The position numbers and the translations under genes were made by a program. Below the pieces are notes generated by a model. The model searched no databases. It saw only the letters and a program-made list of their open reading frames with translations, and had not been told where the DNA came from. This document shows, in pieces, positions 1-5,443 of a stretch of DNA of 7,514 nucleotides (positions within the stretch are counted from its first letter, which is position 1; each line of letters begins with the position of its first letter). This stretch comes from an uncultured Collinsella sp. (lineage in GTDB: Bacteria; Actinomycetota; Coriobacteriia; Coriobacteriales; Coriobacteriaceae). The stretch lies in contig CAUGKA010000096.1 of NCBI GenBank assembly GCA_959599615.1, positions 1 to 7,514 on the forward strand. Direction: 5' to 3'.

Positions 1-489
1 GGCATGCTCAACAAGCGATGGAGTTCAACGGCCGATACCGCTGCCGAGCAAACCGAGTCCGCCTCGTCTAGCACCGTCGATCTGAGCGATATCCCGGGGC
101 AGTACTGGTCCAACGCCAAGAAGCTCCTTAAGTCGCGCGGCGCCGATCTTTCGAATGCCGTGGTCCTGACTGATGATGGCTCAACGCCCGTCGTCGATGC
201 CAACTGGATCGTTACTTCTGCTTACTATAACGACAGCGGCAACCTCGAAATTCAGCTCACGCACAAGAACAGCTCGGGCAACTCGTCCGACGGCCAAAGC
301 GGTACCGACGGCTCGAGCTCCAATACGCTGGAGGACTTGAGCAACAAGGCACAGGAGCTTGGGGATAAGGCCCAAGAGCTGGGTGATACGGCTCAGAACC
401 TGGGCGACACCGCTCAGAACTTGGGCGACATGGCGATGGATGCCTGGAACGCCCTACAAAACGGCATCTCGGGCGCGCAGGGAAACTAG
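1..489 (+). CDS. PASTA-like domain protein with heptad-repeat C-terminus (5' end probably outside window)
   Basis: The reading frame is open from base 1, and the first Met (base 4) has no visible ribosome binding site, so the true N-terminus is probably upstream. Numbering from that Met, residues 1-28 are a low-complexity Ser/Thr/Ala linker. Residues 29-88 (from DIPGQYWSNAKKLLKSRGA to LEIQLTHK) have the layout of PASTA-like modules: a Pro-Gly opening, an A-K-K-L-L helix, then a V-D-A-N-W-I-V strand and a closing strand. A Gly/Ser-rich linker (89-108) follows. Residues 115-142 are four near-perfect seven-residue repeats, K/T-A-Q-E/N-L-G-D. Ala and Leu are spaced as in a coiled coil or amphipathic helix. 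No signal peptide or membrane segment lies in the visible part. The function is unknown; an envelope or surface role is an inference from PASTA-like proteins. The gene ends 12 bp before the convergent CDF gene. Confidence 0.7.
   Translation, partial: GMLNKRWSSTADTAAEQTESASSSTVDLSDIPGQYWSNAKKLLKSRGADLSNAVVLTDDGSTPVVDANWIVTSAYYNDSGNLEIQLTHKNSSGNSSDGQSGTDGSSSNTLEDLSNKAQELGDKAQELGDTAQNLGDTAQNLGDMAMDAWNALQNGISGAQGN
346..429 (+). repeat. Four tandem 21-bp imperfect repeats
   Basis: Four consecutive 21-bp units (346-366, 367-387, 388-408, 409-429) encode KAQELGD twice and TAQNLGD twice. The DNA units differ mostly at third codon positions. This suggests an old duplication held by selection on the heptad rather than a fresh slippage event. 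Confidence 0.85.
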
Positions 490-501
490 CTGGTAAGTGG
501 G

Positions 502-1683
502 CTACAGCTGCTCGGCCGGACGCTCGGGCGAGCTGAAGCCCGAATCAAATGTGACGACGCACGAGACGTTGGGCCGGCGCTCGTGCACGATGCGCGTGAC
601 GAGCTCCAGCAGCTCCTCGTCGGATATATCAAAGCCGTCGGGACGCACCAGGTCAAACGAAACGAACCCGTCGTGCTCGTGCAGGTCGTGGATGGAGAGT
701 GCGGGGTCGATCTGCATGATGCCGCGCTTGACCCAGCCGCGCAAATCATCGCCGGTTGTCGCGATGGGGTCGCAGTGCAGCGTGATGTCAATGCCCATCT
801 GGCGCTTGATGTCGTGCTCGATGGTGTCCAGGATCTCGTGATGTTCAAACGCGTCGCCCTCGCCGGGCATCTCCACGTGGGCGCTGGCAAACTGACGACC
901 GGGGCCGTAGTCGTGCACCATCAGGTCGTGTGTGCCCAAGACCTGCGGATAGGACATGATCTTGTCGCGGATTGCCTGGACGAGCTTGGGGTCGGGCGCT
1001 TGCCCCAGCAACGGGCTGATGGCGTCGCGCACCAGGCCCATGCCACTGATGCAGATGAAGACGCCCACGCCCAGGCCCGCCCAGCCGTCAAGGTCAAAGC
1101 CGGTCGTCTGCGAAATAAGCACTGCGGCCAGGACCGATCCCGAGGTGATGACGTCGTTTTTGGAGTCCTGTGCTGTGGCGATGAGTGTTTCGGAATCGAT
1201 ACGGTTGCCCAGCGCACGGTTGAATGCGGCCATCCAGAATTTGACGAGCATGGACAAGACGAGAGCGGCTAGGGAGACCAGCGTGTAGGCGGTGGGGGAG
1301 GGCTTGATGATCTTAGTGACCGACTCGAGGATCAGGTTGATGCCGACGGCGCAAACCAGGACGGCGACAAACAAGCCGGCTAGGTACTCGTAGCGGCCGT
1401 GGCCATAGGGGTGGCCTTCGTCTGCAGGGCGGCTGGCAAGGCGGAACCCGAGCAGGCTCACGATGTTGCTCGAGGCATCGGAGAGGTTGTTGAAAGCGTC
1501 GGCGATGAGGGAGACGGAGCCGGCGAGCAGGCCTGCGATGCCCTTGGCCAGGCACAGGGTGATGTTGAGGCCAATGCAGATGAGGCTTGCGGCGAAGCCC
1601 GCGTTGGTGCGGCAGGAGGCATCGACCGGCTCGCCCTCGCTGCCGGGAACAAGCGTATGTACCAGCCGATTTACAAATAGCAT
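502..1683 (-). CDS. Cation diffusion facilitator (CDF) metal exporter, manganese-type site
   Basis: A membrane antiporter of the CDF family, which exports divalent metal ions in exchange for protons. The Met at 1683 is chosen because GAGGA sits 8 nt upstream. Met at 1704 has no good site, and the open frame up to 1842 looks non-coding. This start gives 393 residues. TM1 is at about residues 30-54. TM2 carries ADAFNNLSD (Asn65 and Asp69 as NxxxD), followed by the family signature HPYGHGRYEYLAG (91-103). TM5 carries AQDSKND (Asp173 and Asp177 as DxxxD). Zinc CDFs usually have HxxxD in TM5; DxxxD with Asn in TM2 matches manganese exporters such as MntE, so Mn(II) is the likely substrate (inference). 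The usual His-rich cytoplasmic domain (about 232-307) is followed by a second ferredoxin-like stretch (about 317-387, with SIHDLHEHDG), which some longer CDFs carry. The 3' end faces the PASTA-like gene. Confidence 0.88.
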   Translation of the reverse strand: MLFVNRLVHTLVPGSEGEPVDASCRTNAGFAASLICIGLNITLCLAKGIAGLLAGSVSLIADAFNNLSDASSNIVSLLGFRLASRPADEGHPYGHGRYEYLAGLFVAVLVCAVGINLILESVTKIIKPSPTAYTLVSLAALVLSMLVKFWMAAFNRALGNRIDSETLIATAQDSKNDVITSGSVLAAVLISQTTGFDLDGWAGLGVGVFICISGMGLVRDAISPLLGQAPDPKLVQAIRDKIMSYPQVLGTHDLMVHDYGPGRQFASAHVEMPGEGDAFEHHEILDTIEHDIKRQMGIDITLHCDPIATTGDDLRGWVKRGIMQIDPALSIHDLHEHDGFVSFDLVRPDGFDISDEELLELVTRIVHERRPNVSCVVTFDSGFSSPERPAEQL

Positions 1684-1691
1684 AGCGGTCG

Positions 1692-1696
1692 TCCTC
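1692..1696 (-). promoter_or_regulatory. Ribosome binding site that decides the CDF start
   Basis: On the minus strand GAGGA lies 8 nt before the ATG at 1683. The other in-frame ATG at 1704 lacks any purine-rich site and would leave almost no leader after the candidate promoter at 1717-1722. Confidence 0.6.
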
Positions 1697-1716
1697 ACAA
1701 TCATGTTTAAGGGGAT

Positions 1717-1745
1717 AGTGTAGCTCGCATGGGCGCACCGTGCGC
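1717..1745 (-). promoter_or_regulatory. Candidate promoter of the CDF gene
   Basis: TACACT on the minus strand (1722 down to 1717) matches four of six -10 positions, including both key T/A ends. The -35 place, 17 bp upstream (1745-1740, GCGCAC), is poor and lies inside a palindrome. This would fit a promoter that depends on a regulator. The predicted transcript start is about 27 nt before the ATG at 1683. Confidence 0.35.
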
Positions 1746-1746
1746 C
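1732..1746. promoter_or_regulatory. 15-bp perfect palindrome, candidate operator at the CDF promoter
   Basis: GGCGCAC, one base C, then GTGCGCC: a perfect 7-bp inverted repeat with a 1-base centre. It covers the -35 place of the candidate CDF promoter. The length and near-zero spacer are unlike a terminator and like a dimeric regulator site. The regulator is not in the window. Confidence 0.4.
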
Positions 1747-1835
1747 GGTGCTCAGAAAATGCAGCAATGGTCTGCCCGCGCTAACGAGCAGGCCTTCCCG
1801 TCTGCCTGGGTGGTCCATTTTGGGCCACATGGGTA

Positions 1836-1864
1836 TGGGCATGTGCCAGTTTGCTCGACATACT
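1836..1864 (+). promoter_or_regulatory. Candidate promoter of the double zinc-ribbon gene
   Basis: TGGGCA (1836-1841) and CATACT (1859-1864) are 17 bp apart and each matches four of six consensus positions. The expected start near 1871 gives a leader of about 30 nt containing the strong ribosome binding site. Confidence 0.35.
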
Positions 1865-1873
1865 TAATGTCGA
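1855..1873. promoter_or_regulatory. Inverted repeat TCGACAT-N5-ATGTCGA, candidate operator
   Basis: A perfect 7-bp inverted repeat with a 5-bp spacer overlaps the candidate -10 box and the expected transcript start of the zinc-ribbon gene. That is the usual place for a repressor site. No T-tract follows, so it is not a terminator. Confidence 0.4.
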
Positions 1874-1885
1874 CAGCCCCTGTGC

Positions 1886-1894
1886 AAAGGAGGA
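1886..1894 (+). promoter_or_regulatory. Ribosome binding site that decides the zinc-ribbon protein start
   Basis: AAAGGAGGA lies 7 nt before the ATG at 1902. This fixes the start there rather than at the TTG at 1851 or the second ATG at 1911. Confidence 0.8.
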
Positions 1895-1901
1895 CGTTTC
1901 C

Positions 1902-3239
1902 ATGGACGAGATGTTTGCCATTAAATGCCAAAACTGCGGCGGCCCTATGTACTCACACCAGGCTAAACGCAGCTTTGAGTGCGCCTATTGCGGCACGGTC
2001 GTTCCGTGGCAGGCCGATGCGGGGGAGCCCAAGAGCGCTTTGGGCATTCGCCATGCGCCGCTGACGGTTGTCGATGGGCTACTTAAGCTCACCCATGTGT
2101 CGCAGCTCGAGCGCCCGGAGGACCCGGACTGGTATTTCTTTAATTCGCACTGGCGCAATCAGTCGGTTCTGGAGCATCTGCTATGGGAGGACCGCGGCAC
2201 GGCGCAGGAGTTCCAAGAAGCCACGCACGTGAGCATTCCCTGCCCCTTCTGCGGCGCGTCCTTTGAGGGCGAGTCAACGCAGCGTGTGTTTGAGTGCCCG
2301 TCCTGCGGCAACAAGATCGGCATTGCCGACCTGCTCAAGCCCGGTACGTTTAGCAAACGTCTGACCATGGGCGTGGGTGCGGAGTATGTGCCGGAGCAGG
2401 GTATTCCCTGCGAAATCTCACCGCAGCAGGCACGTGCCAACGCGCTGCAGCTGGTGCGCCAGTACCCGGATGCCTTTGCCGGGCACGACGTGGAAGACGC
2501 GATCCAAAACGACATGATGCTCTTCTATTTCCCCATGGCGCTGGCGGACCTGCGTATGATGGCGAGCTTCCCGGGCAAGGGCCTGAGCAAGGAGACCTTG
2601 GTGTACTACGAGGTACTCGATTGGGCGTATCCGCGGGCAAACTACCTGGACGTTCGTCTTATGGGCATTTTGGAGCCGTGGGACTTTGGCAAGGTGGGGC
2701 CGTTCGATCCTGCCATGCAGGAGGGCGACTTTCGCGTTGTCTCCGTCGATGCATCTACCAAGGACCAGGTGGTCATTGATAAGCTGGCGCTCGACATTGC
2801 CGGCAACGATGCCGAGGCGGTACTGGGGCTCAATAAAAAGAGCATTCGCATGTGGGCGCGCAAGGCCCGCAAGCAAAAGGACGGTCTGGTGATGGTGCCG
2901 GTCTACTTTGTCGATCGTCCGGCGACGGATAGCCGCGACGGCGAGCAGGTGCGCATCGCCGTGAACGGCCAGACGGGCCGCGCGGCCGCGGTGGTGTTTA
3001 GCGACAAGCGCGAGACGCATATCGTGGCGCCGCTCAACCTGAGCCTTCATCTGTCCGGCGAGAGCACCGTGCACGCCACGCCCATCGAGGTCAAATACGT
3101 TAAGTCGCCGTTTCTGTACCAGATCGTGCGCCGTGGAGGCGGCGAGCAACCGCGCCAGGTTGCAGCCGCCGTCGAGGGTTCCTACCGAGAAGAAAAGCCC
3201 AAACGCAAGGGCTTGTTCGCTGCGATTTTTGGTAAGTAG
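1902..3239 (+). CDS. Protein with two zinc ribbons (TFIIB-type zinc-ribbon family-like), function unknown
   Basis: 445 residues from the ATG at 1902. Two zinc ribbons are visible. The first has Cys9, Cys12, Cys27 and Cys30 (CQNCGG and CAYCG); the second has Cys114, Cys117, Cys132 and Cys135 (CPFCG and CPSCG). Each should hold one zinc ion. The two are joined by an aromatic-rich stretch (DPDWYFFNSHW, 75-84). The C-terminal part (about 175-410) ends in alternating strands, with MVPVYFVDRP followed by RIAVNGQTGRAA (351-362). An N-G-Q-T-G-K/R pattern after a 'VPVY' strand also occurs in proteins annotated as TFIIB-type zinc-ribbon or helicase-like proteins in Firmicutes; this match is from memory. 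A basic tail (EEKPKRKGLF) closes the protein. No helicase or nuclease motif is seen, no membrane segment is evident, and the name does not imply transcription initiation. The gene is monocistronic as far as the window shows, divergent from the CDF gene. Confidence 0.8.
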   Translation: MDEMFAIKCQNCGGPMYSHQAKRSFECAYCGTVVPWQADAGEPKSALGIRHAPLTVVDGLLKLTHVSQLERPEDPDWYFFNSHWRNQSVLEHLLWEDRGTAQEFQEATHVSIPCPFCGASFEGESTQRVFECPSCGNKIGIADLLKPGTFSKRLTMGVGAEYVPEQGIPCEISPQQARANALQLVRQYPDAFAGHDVEDAIQNDMMLFYFPMALADLRMMASFPGKGLSKETLVYYEVLDWAYPRANYLDVRLMGILEPWDFGKVGPFDPAMQEGDFRVVSVDASTKDQVVIDKLALDIAGNDAEAVLGLNKKSIRMWARKARKQKDGLVMVPVYFVDRPATDSRDGEQVRIAVNGQTGRAAAVVFSDKRETHIVAPLNLSLHLSGESTVHATPIEVKYVKSPFLYQIVRRGGGEQPRQVAAAVEGSYREEKPKRKGLFAAIFGK

Positions 3240-3287
3240 GGGAGTGGTGCCGGGGCGTCGGGCTGCATCGCAAGGTCATGAGACGAA

Positions 3288-3315
3288 CTTAAGACTGCTG
3301 GGAACGTGCTACCAT
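3288..3315 (+). promoter_or_regulatory. Candidate extended -10 promoter of the SHOCT-type gene
   Basis: TGCTACCAT (3307-3315) gives an extended -10 (TG, one base, TACCAT). A weak -35-like CTTAAG lies at 3288-3293 with a 16-bp spacer. The leader would be about 34 nt and includes GGAGG at 3344-3348. Confidence 0.45.
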
Positions 3316-3355
3316 TGCCGATAGCCTTAATCTTGTAAGAAGCGGAGGCCAGATT

Positions 3356-3727
3356 ATGGGTTTTGCGGATCAGCAGCTTCAGCTTCAGGTACCGTATTCT
3401 CCTGACGACACGTTTAATGCCTTGAAGGCAGCTATGGAAAAGCTGCCTAAAGTAAAAGTTGATAGTGCATCGCCCACAACAAGAACAGTTGCAGCCGAGA
3501 TTGGTATGAGCCTTTGGTCTTGGGGCGAAAATATCAGTATTTCGGTTGTTCCAGTTGAAGGCGGATCTGGCGTTACTCTCAAGTCGTCATCTAAGGTCAG
3601 GGCAAACGTATTAAACGGGGGCAAAAATGCAAAGAATATTGCCAAGATAGTCGATGCCCTATCGAAGGAGCTCGAGCGGTATCCGCAGGTTTCACAGACT
3701 ATTGAGACGCTGGCGGATAGTGGTTGA
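3356..3727 (+). CDS. Small protein, body of a SHOCT-family protein; reading frame broken before the SHOCT domain
   Basis: 123 residues. The start is supported by GGAGG 7 nt upstream. The body (about residues 7-110) has the alternating pattern of a small alpha/beta fold: a first strand LQLQVPYSPDD, a helix FNALKAAMEKL, a central MSLWSWGENISISV, a strand GVTLKSSSKV, then a helix NAKNIAKIVDALSKEL. The 'S-W-G-E-x-I' centre with a closing 'G-x-N-x-x-N-I' helix recurs, from memory, in bacterial proteins that end in a SHOCT domain. Here the frame stops at TGA (3725-3727), and a SHOCT domain starts at once in the +1 frame. Full-length relatives are therefore expected to be about 155 residues, and this copy is probably frameshifted. 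The function is unknown. Codon use is AT-richer than in the neighbours (27 of 60 bases G/C at 3421-3480, against 44 of 60 at 2941-3000). Confidence 0.75.
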   Translation: MGFADQQLQLQVPYSPDDTFNALKAAMEKLPKVKVDSASPTTRTVAAEIGMSLWSWGENISISVVPVEGGSGVTLKSSSKVRANVLNGGKNAKNIAKIVDALSKELERYPQVSQTIETLADSG

Positions 3728-3824
3728 TGTAGTTGCAAGGCTTGAGAGGCTTGCAGCACTGCGTGAGAGTGGAGTACTTACCGAGGAAGAGTTTGCTGCA
3801 GAAAAGGCAAAAATCCTTTCGTAA
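3720..3824 (+). pseudogene. SHOCT domain in the +1 frame, cut off from the upstream gene
   Basis: The +1 frame, open across the TGA at 3725, reads RLERLAALRESGVLTEEEF and then AAEKAKILS before TAA at 3822. This is a textbook SHOCT (short C-terminal) domain: a helix ending L-R-E-S-G, the turn G-V-L-T-E-E-E-F, and a second helix. Removing one G from the GG at 3722-3723 joins it exactly to the upstream protein. A GTG at 3720 could start it as its own 34-residue peptide, but no good ribosome binding site precedes it. A +1 ribosomal shift at GGT-TGA is possible in principle, but the RF2-type slippery codon and close Shine-Dalgarno are absent. Mutation or a base-call error is the simplest reading. 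Confidence 0.75.
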
Positions 3825-3828
3825 TCAG

Positions 3829-3891
3829 ACACGATGGTTGGATTTGCATTCTATTATTGAACTTGTTTATACCAGGCTGAAAACATCGTGT
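3829..3891. repeat. 8-bp inverted repeat with long loop in AT-rich spacer
   Basis: ACACGATG (3829-3836) pairs perfectly with CATCGTGT (3884-3891) across a 47-base loop, just after the SHOCT frame ends. No T-tract follows. It could be a chance repeat or the base of an RNA stem. The stretch 3825-4053 otherwise shows no gene I can support. Confidence 0.3.
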
Positions 3892-4020
3892 GTAATAAAG
3901 GTGCGTAGTAGCCTCGTCTTGATTGGCGGATGTAAATAAACGGTGGAACGGCTGTAAAAGAGCCTTGCCACTGGGTAAAATCAGGATGTGCCGCGGAACC
4001 CGCTCCTCAGTCGGTCAACT

Positions 4021-4048
4021 TTGGAAGCGCGGGCAACGCAGGTACTAT
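4021..4048 (+). promoter_or_regulatory. Promoter-like TTGGAA-N16-TACTAT
   Basis: TTGGAA (4021-4026) and TACTAT (4043-4048) are each a fair match to consensus, with a 16-bp spacer. The expected start falls at the foot of the 4054-4079 hairpin, and no plus-strand gene follows, so its use is doubtful. Confidence 0.3.
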
Positions 4049-4053
4049 CGTCT

Positions 4054-4079
4054 AAAGGGCCGGGTGCGACCGGCCCTTT
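4054..4079. terminator. Strong hairpin, likely terminator (probably for minus-strand transcripts)
   Basis: AAAGGGCCGG pairs perfectly with CCGGCCCTTT around a 6-base loop. The flanking A and T runs are only three long on either side, so it could act in either direction but weakly as an intrinsic terminator. On the minus strand it lies 22 nt past the stop of the 30-codon ORF and would close the nuclease/ADP-ribosylhydrolase set. Confidence 0.7.
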
Positions 4080-4101
4080 GCATGACTCCCTTCGCTATCC
4101 G

Positions 4102-4194
4102 TTACTGCTTATATTCCCGCCAGATCGAGTAGAGGTTCCGGACGATGCCGGTTACATACATCGAGAGGCGCAGGATTTCAAGAAACAAGTTCAT
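4102..4194 (-). CDS. Candidate 30-residue amphipathic peptide
   Basis: A short ORF with ATG at 4194 and TAA at 4104-4102. The peptide starts MNLFLEILRLSMYV and ends NLYSIWREYKQ. Hydrophobic residues (Leu3, Phe4, Ile7, Leu8, Met12, Ile17, Val18, Leu21, Ile24, Trp25) recur every three to four positions against Glu6, Arg9, Arg19, Arg26 and Glu27. That is the pattern of an amphipathic helix lying on a membrane. GGGGTGA, a near-full match to the ribosomal anti-Shine-Dalgarno allowing one G-U pair, sits 5 nt before the ATG. A strong hairpin follows 22 nt after the stop. I do not recognise the family. Size and amphipathicity recall small membrane peptides and type I toxins, but no antisense RNA is demonstrated. 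It could also be chance: the ORF is very short. Confidence 0.4.
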   Translation of the reverse strand: MNLFLEILRLSMYVTGIVRNLYSIWREYKQ

Positions 4195-4199
4195 AGGCT

Positions 4200-4206
4200 T
4201 CACCCC
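4200..4206 (-). promoter_or_regulatory. Ribosome binding site of the 30-codon ORF
   Basis: GGGGTGA on the minus strand ends 5 nt before the ATG at 4194. This is the main reason the short ORF is listed. Confidence 0.45.
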
Positions 4207-4254
4207 AATCGGAGATCGGAGCGTTGCCCGCAGGCGGATTCCGCGGCAGTCGTA

Positions 4255-4260
4255 ATTCTA
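4255..4260 (-). promoter_or_regulatory. Possible -10 box upstream of the 30-codon ORF
   Basis: TAGAAT on the minus strand matches five of six -10 positions and would give a leader of about 54 nt. The -35 region (GTCTCC/TGTCTC) is weak and overlaps a 6-bp hairpin, GGCGGG with CCCGCC (4274-4295). Confidence 0.25.
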
Positions 4261-4337
4261 CCTCACAGGCCGCGGCGGGAGACATCCTACCCGCCCCATG
4301 GCTTGGAGCAGTGTCGATCTAACGGGCAATCAAGCCT

Positions 4338-4559
4338 CTAGTTCTCTTTGAATTGAGCAAGCATCTGCCCGAAGAAGCTTAGTTCGGATGGCTCATAAAT
4401 GATCGAACCGCCGTCCGCGGTCCTGTAGACCCCGCAGGGGAGGTAACGCCCGTCGGGGAGGACATAGAGGCTGGCTTCCTCCTTCAGTCCTACTGGAAAT
4501 AGCGGAATCCCGTTTTCGTCCACTTGGAACTCGTCTATATTTGCGATCTTCCTCTCCAT
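4338..4559 (-). CDS. Hypothetical 73-residue protein
   Basis: 73 residues, starting at the ATG at 4559 with AGGAGG 4 nt upstream. It lies 32 bp after the ADP-ribosylglycohydrolase gene on the same strand, so it is probably co-transcribed with it. I do not recognise a family. Visible features are an acidic N-terminus (MERKIANIDEFQVDENG), a probable strand-turn-strand (ASLYVLPDGRYLPCGVYRT), a single Cys at residue 42, and a closing helix (ELSFFGQMLAQFKEN). There is no membrane segment and no signal peptide. It is soluble, mildly acidic and compact. A role next to the hydrolase is only suggested by position. Confidence 0.65.
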   Translation of the reverse strand: MERKIANIDEFQVDENGIPLFPVGLKEEASLYVLPDGRYLPCGVYRTADGGSIIYEPSELSFFGQMLAQFKEN

Positions 4560-4591
4560 GATGCCTCCTGCCTTATTTCTTGAATGGCGCC

Positions 4592-5380
4592 TTAAAACAG
4601 GCAGCTCTCAATCAGCTCTTTGCCGCGCAGAGTGTCGATCCACTCCTGTGGGATGGCTTTGAGACCGTATGCCGTGCCGGCGAGGGCGCCGGCGACGGCT
4701 GCGGTGGTGTCGGTGTCGTCGCCTAGGTTGACGGCGGCAAGCACGCAATCTTCGTAGCTGTTAGTGTTGACGAAACACCAGGTGGCTGCCTTAAGCGTGT
4801 CGCGCACGAAGCCACCCGACCTGATCTCCTGCTCAGGCACGCCTTTCAGATGGAGCGCCCACGAGGGGAGCACGTCGTTCATCACATCCCTCATCAGCTC
4901 GACAAATATGATGCATGCGTCGGTCGACGTTCTGTGGGCGTGCGTAATCGCGGAGACCTTGCTGACCTCTTCGTCTGTCGCATCGGTGAACGCCAGGGGA
5001 GCGATGCGCATGAGCGATCCGTTGCCGTTGTCGCGCTCGCCGGAGCCTCCTTTGCCGGTGCGCAGGGCGCGGGCGGTCGTACCGCCGTAATCGAAAACGC
5101 CGTCGATCGTATACTCGCCACGGGCAATCCAGCTTACGAACTTGTCGCGCATGTCCGCGGTGTCGATGTGCCCGAGCTCCCTAATCGAGTCGCAGGTAGC
5201 AAGCGTCATAGATGCGTCGTCGCTCCAGGTGCCGGCGGGTTGCCCATGCGTGCCGTAGCCGATCATGTCCGTGCATTCGAACGTACCGCGGGGCCTGAAC
5301 TCGTAGGGAACGCCCAGCGCGTCACCGACGGCAAGCCCATAGATGCAGTCGCGCAGTGTTGTTTTCGGTCTGTCTGTCAT
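4592..5380 (-). CDS. ADP-ribosylglycohydrolase (DraG/ARH family)
   Basis: 262 residues, a normal length for the family. AGAGGAG sits 6 nt before the ATG at 5380. The enzyme is expected to remove ADP-ribose from protein, nucleic acid or small-molecule acceptors, using two bound Mg/Mn ions in the cytoplasm. Motifs appear in the expected order: YGLAVGDALGVPYEF (14-28), TWSDDASM (51-58) with Asp54 and Asp55, GERDNGNGSLMRIAP (114-128), ITHAHRTSTDA (145-155), and NLGDDTDTTAAVAGALAG (218-235) with Asp222, Asp224 and Thr225. By analogy with DraG the two aspartate clusters bind the metal pair; both are intact, so the protein should be active. The start lies 63 bp after the nuclease gene and no terminator is seen between them. 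No ADP-ribosyltransferase partner lies in the window, so the substrate cannot be named. Confidence 0.9.
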   Translation of the reverse strand: MTDRPKTTLRDCIYGLAVGDALGVPYEFRPRGTFECTDMIGYGTHGQPAGTWSDDASMTLATCDSIRELGHIDTADMRDKFVSWIARGEYTIDGVFDYGGTTARALRTGKGGSGERDNGNGSLMRIAPLAFTDATDEEVSKVSAITHAHRTSTDACIIFVELMRDVMNDVLPSWALHLKGVPEQEIRSGGFVRDTLKAATWCFVNTNSYEDCVLAAVNLGDDTDTTAAVAGALAGTAYGLKAIPQEWIDTLRGKELIESCLF

Positions 5381-5443
5381 GGAAAGCTCCTCTTATCCCG
5401 GGTGATGTGGAGCGCCGTCGGGGGTATCGGTCGCAACGTGCCG

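Noticed and set aside
1684..1842. N-terminal extension of the CDF protein to the ATG at 1842
   Set aside because: The extension does not resemble a CDF N-terminus, no ribosome binding site precedes it, and the candidate promoter and palindrome lie inside it.
1821..1848. Inverted repeat CACATG (1826-1831) and CATGTG (1840-1845)
   Set aside because: Only six bases long with a mismatch outside. It is likely chance next to the better repeat at 1855-1873.
3720..3729. Programmed +1 frameshift like that of the RF2 gene
   Set aside because: The stop context GGT-TGA-T lacks the CTT slip codon and a close upstream Shine-Dalgarno, so I kept it only as a minor option under the frameshift finding.
3825..4337. 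tRNA or other structured RNA gene or CRISPR array
   Set aside because: No T-loop GTTCGAAT-type sequence, no regular repeats and no cloverleaf arms were found by eye.
3988..4341. Plus-strand ORF of 117 codons
   Set aside because: No ribosome binding site and low-complexity Arg/Pro-rich content. It reads through the hairpin at 4054-4079 and lies opposite the better-supported 30-codon ORF.
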